In this document: piece by piece, positions 22,994 to 27,529 of the stretch | How positions within the stretch are numbered: position 1 is the first letter of the stretch | How the letters are laid out: each line of letters opens with the position of its first letter | Source of the DNA: Actinomycetes bacterium | GTDB lineage: Bacteria > Actinomycetota > Actinomycetes > Actinomycetales > Cellulomonadaceae | Direction: 5' to 3' | DNA length: 27,529 bases | NCBI GenBank assembly: GCA_023461115.1 | Contig: JAEWOA010000262.1 | Location: 1 to 27,529, forward strand | The notes under the pieces: model-generated | Databases searched by the model: none | What the model was told of the DNA's origin: nothing | What the model saw: the letters and a program-made list of their open reading frames with translations, nothing else | Program-made: the position numbers and the translations under genes

Positions 22994-23407
22994 ATGGCAT
23001 ACGCGGGCGACCTCACTCCACATCAGGCGTGGGACCTGCTGGCATCCGACTCGGGCGCCCTGCTGGTCGACGTGCGCACGGTCGGCGAGTGGCAGCAGAT
23101 CGGCATCCCGGACCCCGCGGCCCTCGAGGGACGCGCGGCGTTCGTCGAGTGGGTCACAGCTCTCGGGCCCAACCCGCACTTCCTGTCGCAGCTCGCACAG
23201 GCCGGCCTCGAGCCGGGCGACGGGCGCGCGATCGTCTTCCTGTGCCGCTCGGGCGTCCGCTCGATCGCCGCGGCCGAGGCCGCGACGGCCGCAGGGCTCG
23301 GCCCCGCATACAACGTGCTGGAGGGCTTCGAGGGCAGCGTCGGCCCGGACGGCCAGCGCGGGCACGAGGGCTGGCGCGCCGCGGGCCTGCCGTGGACGCA
23401 GGCATGA
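22994..23407 (+). CDS. Rhodanese-like sulfurtransferase
   Basis: This 137-aa single-domain rhodanese has LLVDVRTVGEW near residues 23-33 and the active-site loop CRSGVR with nucleophile Cys84 (VFLCRSGVRS), followed by the helix IAAAEAATAAG and the GFEGS segment. It would carry sulfur as a persulfide, possibly passing it to the sulfhydrylase encoded next. The ATG at 22994 lies five bases after GGAGG; the ATG at 22982 lies inside the riboswitch P1 stem and is unlikely. The stop overlaps the metZ start by four bases (ATGA). Rhodanese-metZ pairs under SAM riboswitch control are common in actinobacteria. Confidence 0.92.
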   Translation: MAYAGDLTPHQAWDLLASDSGALLVDVRTVGEWQQIGIPDPAALEGRAAFVEWVTALGPNPHFLSQLAQAGLEPGDGRAIVFLCRSGVRSIAAAEAATAAGLGPAYNVLEGFEGSVGPDGQRGHEGWRAAGLPWTQA

Positions 23408-24699
23408 GCGCGGGGCCTTCGTCGTCGGCACGTCCCGACGACGAGCGCCGCGTGCCCGGGCCGTCGGACTGGGACGCGCGCCGCGTGGACCGCGCATCCT
23501 TGCGCCCCGACACCCTGGCGGTGCGCGGCGGCCTGGTGCGGAGCCAGTTCGGCGAGCTCTCCGAGGGCCTGTTCCTCACGCAGGGCTACACGTACGACTC
23601 CGCGGCCCAAGCCGAGGCGGCGTTCGCGGGCGACGTGGACCGGTTCCTGTACTCGCGCTACGCCAACCCGACGGTCGCGACGTTCGAGGAGCGGCTGCGC
23701 CTGATCGACGGCGCCGAGGCCGCGGTGGCCACGGCCACCGGGATGTCCGCGGTGTTCACCGCGCTGGCCGCGCTGGTCAGGCAAGGCTCACGGATCGTCG
23801 CGTCGCGTGCGCTGTTCGGCTCGTCGGTGGTGATCTTCGACGAGATCCTCGCCGGCTGGGGCGTCCGCACCGACTACGTGGACGGGCACGTGCTGGAGCA
23901 GTGGGCCGCCGCGCTCGCGACACCCGCCGACGTCGTCTTCTTCGAGACGCCGTCCAACCCGATGCAGGACCTCGTCGACATCGCGTCGGTGTCACGGCTG
24001 GCGCACGACGCGGGCGCCGTCGTGGTGGTCGACAACGTGTTCGCCACCCCGGTGCTGTCCAAGCCGCTGACGCTCGGCGCCGACGTGCTCGTCTACTCCG
24101 CCACCAAGCACATCGACGGCCAGGGCCGCGTGCTCGGCGGCGCGATCCTCGGTCCCTCGTCGTACATCGACGGGCCCGTGCAGACCCTCATCCGCAACAC
24201 GGGCCCGTCGCTGTCGCCGTTCAACGCGTGGGTGCTGCTCAAGGGCCTCGAGACCATGTCGCTGCGAGTGAGGCACCAAGCGGCGTCCGCGCTGCGGCTC
24301 GCGTCGTGGCTCGAGTCGCACCCGGCCGTCGCGGCCGTCCGCTACCCCTACCTCGAGTCCCACCCGCAGCACGCGCTCGCGCTGCGGCAGCAGACCGGGG
24401 GCGGCACCGTGGTGACCTTCAACCTCGCGGTGCCGGCGGACGCGCCGGCCGACGTCGCCAAGAAGGCCACGTTCGCGGTGCTCGACGCGCTGCGGATCGT
24501 CGACATCTCCAACAACCTGGGCGACGCCAAGTCGATCGTCACGCACCCCGCGACGACGACCCACCGCAAGCTCGGGCCGGACGGCCGCGCGCGCGTCGGC
24601 ATCGCCGAGACGACGGTCCGGTTCTCCGTCGGCCTGGAGGACGCCGACGACCTCGTGGAGGACCTGGACCAGGCCTTGGGCTTGCTGCCCACGCGCTGA
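23404..24699 (+). CDS. metZ: O-succinyl-/O-acetylhomoserine sulfhydrylase
   Basis: The enzyme makes homocysteine directly from an activated homoserine and sulfide, the direct-sulfhydrylation route to methionine. At 431 aa it belongs to the Cys/Met-metabolism PLP family: YSRYANPTVATFEERL (about 83-98), FFETPSNPMQDLVDI with Asp210 in VVVDNVFATP, and the PLP lysine Lys235 in YSATKHIDGQGR. The VLGGAILG and DISNNLGDAKSIVTHPATTTH segments are closest to MetZ. Whether it prefers succinyl- or acetyl-homoserine cannot be decided by eye. The first 30 residues are a polar extension. Its start overlaps the rhodanese stop, so both genes share the upstream SAM riboswitch. Confidence 0.93.
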   Translation: MSAGPSSSARPDDERRVPGPSDWDARRVDRASLRPDTLAVRGGLVRSQFGELSEGLFLTQGYTYDSAAQAEAAFAGDVDRFLYSRYANPTVATFEERLRLIDGAEAAVATATGMSAVFTALAALVRQGSRIVASRALFGSSVVIFDEILAGWGVRTDYVDGHVLEQWAAALATPADVVFFETPSNPMQDLVDIASVSRLAHDAGAVVVVDNVFATPVLSKPLTLGADVLVYSATKHIDGQGRVLGGAILGPSSYIDGPVQTLIRNTGPSLSPFNAWVLLKGLETMSLRVRHQAASALRLASWLESHPAVAAVRYPYLESHPQHALALRQQTGGGTVVTFNLAVPADAPADVAKKATFAVLDALRIVDISNNLGDAKSIVTHPATTTHRKLGPDGRARVGIAETTVRFSVGLEDADDLVEDLDQALGLLPTR

Positions 24700-24713
24700 C
24701 GCGCCGACCTCTC

Positions 24714-24739
24714 GCCCGCGCCGGCATCCCGGCGCGGGC
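24714..24739. terminator. Bidirectional terminator after metZ
   Basis: An 11-bp perfect stem (GCCCGCGCCGG 24714-24724 with 24729-24739) encloses a CATC loop. It lies between the convergent metZ and alpha/beta hydrolase genes. Confidence 0.85.
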
Positions 24740-24750
24740 GTCGTCGTGCG

Positions 24751-25572
24751 TCACGCGGTGGCGTGGGCGCCCAGGTGGTCGAGGGCCCATGCCAGGGACT
24801 CGTCGGCGACCTGCTCCCAGCCGGCCTGCCCGACGATGTGGTGCGTACGGTCCGGGTACTCGCGGAAGTCGACGGTCGCGGCGCCCTTGGCGTACCGGCG
24901 GTACATGGCCCGGTTCAGCTTGGCCGGGACGATGTGGTCCGCGCCGCCGGCGACGAGCAGCAGCGGCGCCCGGTCAGGCTTGCGGTAGTCGACCGCGGTG
25001 ACGCCCTTGCGGACCGCCCCGAACGCGCCCTCCCAGAGCACGTGCCCGACTGCGGGGACGTGGAGCTCGTCGTACACCTTGCGCGAGTCCTCGTCGGACA
25101 GCTCGTTGGTGAACGCGTAGTGGAACTGCTCCGGGGTGAGCGGGACAGCCTTCCGGAAGGTGGTCGGGTGGCCGAGGATCGGCGAGGCCGCCTTGATCGT
25201 CGAGAGCGGCAGCGCGTACGCGCCCGCGGGCTGGCCGGCGTCGATCGCGACGCCCGCGTCCCCCGCCCCCCGCTCGAGCAGGAGTTGGACGATCAGGCCT
25301 CCGAACGAGTGCCCCATCAGGACGACCGGTCCGTCGATGCCGCGGACGATGCGCTCGTAGTGTTCGACGACGGTGGCGAGGTCGAGCGCCGCGATGGGCG
25401 ACGGGTCGGCGTTGAGCTCTGCGACCGGGCGGTCCAGTCCGGGCCAGGCCGGCGCGAGCACGGGGTAGCCGGCCTGCTCGAACCGGTCGATCCACTGCTG
25501 CCAGGACTTCGGGGTCATCCAGAGGCCGTGGACCAGGACGACGGTCGGGTTGGTGTGCTGCGTGGTGCTCAT
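24751..25572 (-). CDS. Alpha/beta hydrolase
   Basis: This 273-aa protein shows the alpha/beta-hydrolase fold: VVLVHGLWMTPKSWQQW oxyanion region (about 11-27), nucleophile Ser89 in GHSFGG (87-92), an acid in VAGGADHIVP and a C-terminal His in RTHHIVGQAGW. It has no signal peptide, so it is cytosolic. The substrate is unknown; the family includes esterases, lactonases and haloperoxidase-like enzymes. The start at 25572 is preferred over 25581 because the GAGAGGG ribosome site abuts 25581 but is well spaced for 25572. It is divergent from a TetR gene and its promoter is covered by palindromic operators, suggesting induction by a compound that the enzyme degrades or detoxifies (inference). Confidence 0.88.
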   Translation of the reverse strand: MSTTQHTNPTVVLVHGLWMTPKSWQQWIDRFEQAGYPVLAPAWPGLDRPVAELNADPSPIAALDLATVVEHYERIVRGIDGPVVLMGHSFGGLIVQLLLERGAGDAGVAIDAGQPAGAYALPLSTIKAASPILGHPTTFRKAVPLTPEQFHYAFTNELSDEDSRKVYDELHVPAVGHVLWEGAFGAVRKGVTAVDYRKPDRAPLLLVAGGADHIVPAKLNRAMYRRYAKGAATVDFREYPDRTHHIVGQAGWEQVADESLAWALDHLGAHATA

Positions 25573-25595
25573 GGTGTCCATCCCTCTCGGTTGCG

Positions 25596-25624
25596 GTAGA
25601 ACGCTCGTTCTTGCTTGGTGTCAA
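25596..25624 (-). promoter_or_regulatory. Promoter of the alpha/beta hydrolase gene
   Basis: On the minus strand a perfect -35 box TTGACA lies at 25624-25619, between operators 1 and 2. A -10 element 17-18 bases downstream falls within and just past operator 1 (TTCTAC/TCTACC region, weak match). The 5' leader would be about 20 bases. Confidence 0.55.
25598..25611. promoter_or_regulatory. TetR operator 1, AGAACGCTCGTTCT
   Basis: Palindrome with 6-bp arms AGAACG/CGTTCT around CT. It is nearest the hydrolase gene and overlaps its -10 region, so occupancy should block hydrolase transcription. Confidence 0.85.
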
Positions 25625-25627
25625 CAT

Positions 25628-25641
25628 AGAACGATCGTTCT
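25628..25641. promoter_or_regulatory. TetR operator 2, AGAACGATCGTTCT
   Basis: A fully symmetric 14-bp palindrome, starting exactly 30 bp after operator 1. It lies just upstream of the hydrolase -35 box and in the centre of the divergent region. Confidence 0.85.
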
Positions 25642-25657
25642 CTATTCCGCAAGAGGA

Positions 25658-25671
25658 AGAACGAACGTTCT
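25658..25671. promoter_or_regulatory. TetR operator 3, AGAACGAACGTTCT
   Basis: Palindrome with the same arms around AA, starting exactly 30 bp after operator 2. It ends 13 bases before the tetR start codon and one base before its probable -10 box, giving autorepression. Confidence 0.85.
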
Positions 25672-25672
25672 G

Positions 25673-25678
25673 TAGAGT
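25673..25678 (+). promoter_or_regulatory. -10 box TAGAGT of the divergent tetR gene
   Basis: TAGAGT fits the actinobacterial TAnnnT -10 pattern. Transcription would then start at or next to the A of the ATG at 25685, and no Shine-Dalgarno sequence precedes that ATG, so a leaderless message is likely. Confidence 0.5.
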
Positions 25679-25684
25679 GGCGGC

Positions 25685-26269
25685 ATGGCGACGACTAACC
25701 CGGCGACCCCCACGACGAGCGCGGCCCGCGAGCGACTCCTCGACGCCGCGCAGCGGGTGTTCTACCGGGAGGGGATCCACGCGGTCGGTGTCGACCGCGT
25801 GATCGACGAGGCCCAAGTCACCCGCGCGACCTTCTACCGGCACTTCCCGAGCAAGCAGGACCTCGTCGTCGCCTACCTCCAACGAGAGAACGACCAGATC
25901 CGCGCGCTCTTCGACTCCGCCGCCGCGCAGTCCGACGAGCCGCGCGAGCTCCTCGAGGCGACCGTCGCAGGGCTCGCGCAGGACGTCGCCGAGCACCACA
26001 CGCGCGGCTGCCCGTTCATCAACGCGTCCGCCGAGTTCCCCGACGCCGGCCACCCCGTGCGGCAGCTCGTCCGGGAACACCGCGACTGGTTCCGCGGCGC
26101 GCTCGAGCACCTGCTCACGCAGGCAGGCGCCGACGACCCCGTCGGCCGGGCCGCCACGCTCGTGCTGCTCCGGGACGCCGCGCTGGTCGGCGGCTACCTG
26201 GACGGCCCCCAGACCGTGGTCCCAGCGTTCACCCGCGCCGCCCGCACCGCCGCAGGCCTCACCCACTGA
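25685..26269 (+). CDS. TetR-family repressor of the divergent hydrolase
   Basis: This 194-aa TetR protein has the helix-turn-helix at about 33-56 (AVGVDRVIDEAQVTRATFYRHF) preceded by AARERLLDAAQRVFYREG. Its ligand domain contains HHTRGCPFINASAEFPDAGH followed by PVRQLVREHRDWF, a C-terminal type often seen in TetR proteins that control neighbouring enzymes. Length is usual. Three identical-arm palindromes lie in the 112-base divergent region, the natural targets for this protein. The inducer is unknown. A large hairpin follows the gene. Confidence 0.9.
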   Translation: MATTNPATPTTSAARERLLDAAQRVFYREGIHAVGVDRVIDEAQVTRATFYRHFPSKQDLVVAYLQRENDQIRALFDSAAAQSDEPRELLEATVAGLAQDVAEHHTRGCPFINASAEFPDAGHPVRQLVREHRDWFRGALEHLLTQAGADDPVGRAATLVLLRDAALVGGYLDGPQTVVPAFTRAARTAAGLTH

Positions 26270-26326
26270 CCCACCCACCCCACCCCACCCCACCCCGCCC
26301 ACCTCGCCCCGCCCCGCCCCGCCCCG
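26270..26326. repeat. C-rich simple repeat (CACCC / CCCGC units)
   Basis: Starting next to the TetR stop, 5-base units of the type CACCC run on to about 26296 and then change to CCCGC-type units up to 26326. The matching G-rich sequence appears at 26398-26420 (GGGGTGGGGGGTGGGTGGGGGG) in shorter blocks, so the flanks can partly pair. The run looks like slippage sequence. Confidence 0.7.
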
Positions 26327-26401
26327 GCGAGTTCGTCGGAGACCGGCCAGATCGTCGGAAATCCCCGCCGATCTCAGCGGACTCCGACGAACTCGGCGGG
26401 G
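26322..26401. terminator. Large two-stage hairpin between tetR and purQ
   Basis: Outer arms 26322-26341 and 26382-26401 pair over 20 positions with a single mismatch. Inside, AGATCGTCGG (26349-26358) pairs with CCGCCGATCT (26365-26374) with one mismatch around a 6-base loop. It lies between the convergent tetR and purQ genes and should end transcription in both directions. Its length (80 bases) exceeds that of the other terminators in the window. Confidence 0.75.
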
Positions 26402-26419
26402 TGGGGGGTGGGTGGGGGG

Positions 26420-27115
26420 TTAGGAGACCAGGGTTTTTAGGACGCTGGTGAAGAAGCGGAGGCCGTCTGTGCCGCTGCGGGGGCCGCGCGCGCCGTCCGG
26501 GCCGAAGCCCGGCTCGACAGCGTGCTCCGGGTGCGGCATCAGGCCCACCACGTTGCCCGCCTTGTTGGAGATGCCCGCGATGCCACGACGCGACCCGTTG
26601 GGGTTCCAGTCCTGGTAGCGGAAGACCACGCGGCCCTCGCCCTCCAGCTCGTCGAGCGTGCGATCGTCCGCGACGTACTGGCCGTCCTGGTTCTTCAGCG
26701 GCACCGTGATCCGCTCGCCCTGGGCGTAGTCGCGGGTCCACGCGGTGTCGGTGTTCTCCACCGAGAGCACCTGCTCGCGGCAGACGAAGTGCAGGTGGTC
26801 GTTCTTGATCATCGAGCCCGGCAGCAGGTGCACCTCGGTGAGCACCTGGAAGCCGTTGCAGATGCCGAGCACCGGCAGACCCTTGCCCGCGGCCTCGACG
26901 ATCGAGCCCATCACCGGCGCGAACCGGCTGATGGCGCCCGCGCGCAGGTAGTCGCCATAGGAGAAGCCGCCAGGCAGCACCACGGCGTCCACGCCGTGCA
27001 AGTCGGCGTCGGCGTGCCACAACGCGACCGCCTCGGCGCCAGCCAAGCGGACCGCGCGCGCTGCATCGCGGTCGTCGAGTGTGCCCGGGAACGTGACGAC
27101 GCCGATGCGGGACAT
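26420..27115 (-). CDS. purQ: Phosphoribosylformylglycinamidine synthase, glutaminase subunit PurQ
   Basis: PurQ releases ammonia from glutamine for PurL. The 231-aa protein is a class I glutamine amidotransferase: GVVTFPGTLDDRDAARAVRL at the N-terminus, VVLPGGFSYGDYLRAGA, the nucleophile elbow LGICNGFQ with Cys86, and MPHPEH with His195 and Glu197 completing the triad. The ATG shares one base with the purS stop (TGATG), so it is translationally coupled to purS. In many actinobacteria purL follows at once; here the gene is followed by the hairpin at 26322-26401 and purL lies 16.6 kb further along. Confidence 0.96.
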   Translation of the reverse strand: MSRIGVVTFPGTLDDRDAARAVRLAGAEAVALWHADADLHGVDAVVLPGGFSYGDYLRAGAISRFAPVMGSIVEAAGKGLPVLGICNGFQVLTEVHLLPGSMIKNDHLHFVCREQVLSVENTDTAWTRDYAQGERITVPLKNQDGQYVADDRTLDELEGEGRVVFRYQDWNPNGSRRGIAGISNKAGNVVGLMPHPEHAVEPGFGPDGARGPRSGTDGLRFFTSVLKTLVS

Positions 27116-27387
27116 CAGGCGCCGGCCGTCTCGTCGGGCGCCTGGTCCGCGTACACCGCGACGACGTCCTCGATCACCGGGTTGGAGAGCACCTGCTCAC
27201 CGGCCTCGCGGGCCGCGGCGAGCACCTCGTCGGTGACCTCGCCGTCCACCGTGAGCTCGAACCGCTTGCCCTGCCGCACGGCCTGGAACTGGCCGAAGCC
27301 CAGGCGGGCCAGCGCGGACGCCACGGCCTTGCCCTGGGGGTCCAGGATCTCGGGCTTCAGCATGACTTCGACGACGACTCGTCCCAC
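27115..27387 (-). CDS. purS: Phosphoribosylformylglycinamidine synthase subunit PurS
   Basis: PurS is the small dimeric subunit that bridges PurL and PurQ and helps ammonia transfer. The 90-aa protein has the family pattern VVVEVMLKPEILDPQGKAVA, then LGFGQFQAVRQGKRFEL and a C-terminal helix with QVLSNPVIEDVVAVY. The GTG start at 27387 has AAGGAG seven bases upstream. It is the first gene of the purSQ unit; the window ends 142 bases further upstream with no other gene visible. Confidence 0.95.
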   Translation of the reverse strand: MGRVVVEVMLKPEILDPQGKAVASALARLGFGQFQAVRQGKRFELTVDGEVTDEVLAAAREAGEQVLSNPVIEDVVAVYADQAPDETAGA

Positions 27388-27428
27388 AGGGGAGCTCCTT
27401 GGCGCTGGCGCGGAGGGGGTCGGCCGCG

Positions 27429-27434
27429 AGTCTA
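27429..27434 (-). promoter_or_regulatory. Possible -10 box for purSQ
   Basis: On the minus strand TAGACT fits TAnnnT and would give a leader of about 35 bases before the purS GTG. No convincing -35 box was seen at the usual spacing, so this is only a candidate. Confidence 0.3.
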
Positions 27435-27529
27435 CCGAGCGTCACGGGGCGCCCTGCGCACGCGTCCACGCTCCGGCGCCGCGCGCCGCTCGTCGGCCGC
27501 GCGTCACACCGTCAGGTGCGCCCACCGCC

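Noticed and set aside
9900..26400. Prophage, integrative element or insertion sequence as cause of the purine-cluster split
   Set aside because: No integrase, transposase, tRNA attachment site, terminal inverted repeat or target duplication was seen, so the insertion mechanism remains unassigned.

Overview
The window is GC-rich throughout, with dense coding, GTG starts, ATGA/GTGA stop-start overlaps, a bldC gene, a DUF3073 gene and a LAxTG-type surface-protein remnant. This points to a high-GC actinobacterium, most likely of the Micrococcales and resembling Cellulomonas (inference from gene content and protein style, not from a search). I found no rRNA, tRNA, CRISPR array, transposase or phage gene.

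Left block (about 1-9.8 kb) looks like a conserved core locus. It holds bldC and a DUF3073 gene (divergent), then on the minus strand purM, purF, a small membrane protein, a sterol-carrier-fold protein, rsgA, gdhA and purL. The right edge (26.4-27.4 kb) holds purQ and purS, also on the minus strand. PurS, PurQ and the short PurL form one enzyme, FGAM synthase, so a single-complex gene set is split by about 16.6 kb of unrelated DNA.

The intervening segment (about 9.9-26.3 kb) has several modules. (a) A 5'-truncated LAxTG surface-protein remnant beside purL and an unrecognised 224-aa protein. (b) A fatty-acid module: tetR plus an acyl-CoA oxidase-type dehydrogenase on the minus strand, facing thiolase, two-domain FabG4-type reductase and MaoC/HtdX-type hydratase on the plus strand, with a palindromic operator candidate between them. 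(c) Two tandem GNAT paralogues, one fused to a P-loop kinase-like domain. (d) A pentapeptide-repeat protein and a cytochrome b561 gene broken by internal deletion. (e) A sulfur module: a class V aminotransferase/cysteine-desulfurase-like gene and a divergent rhodanese-metZ operon, each preceded by its own SAM riboswitch. The minus-strand one matches SAM-IV and the plus-strand one is SAM-I (S-box) like. (f) An alpha/beta hydrolase and divergent TetR repressor gene, with three copies of the palindrome AGAACGnnCGTTCT spaced exactly 30 bp apart between them.

The most notable observations are the head-to-head pair of different SAM riboswitch classes, the three-operator array with 30-bp phasing, the GNAT-kinase fusion beside its unfused paralogue, and the split purine cluster with decayed genes inside the inserted segment.
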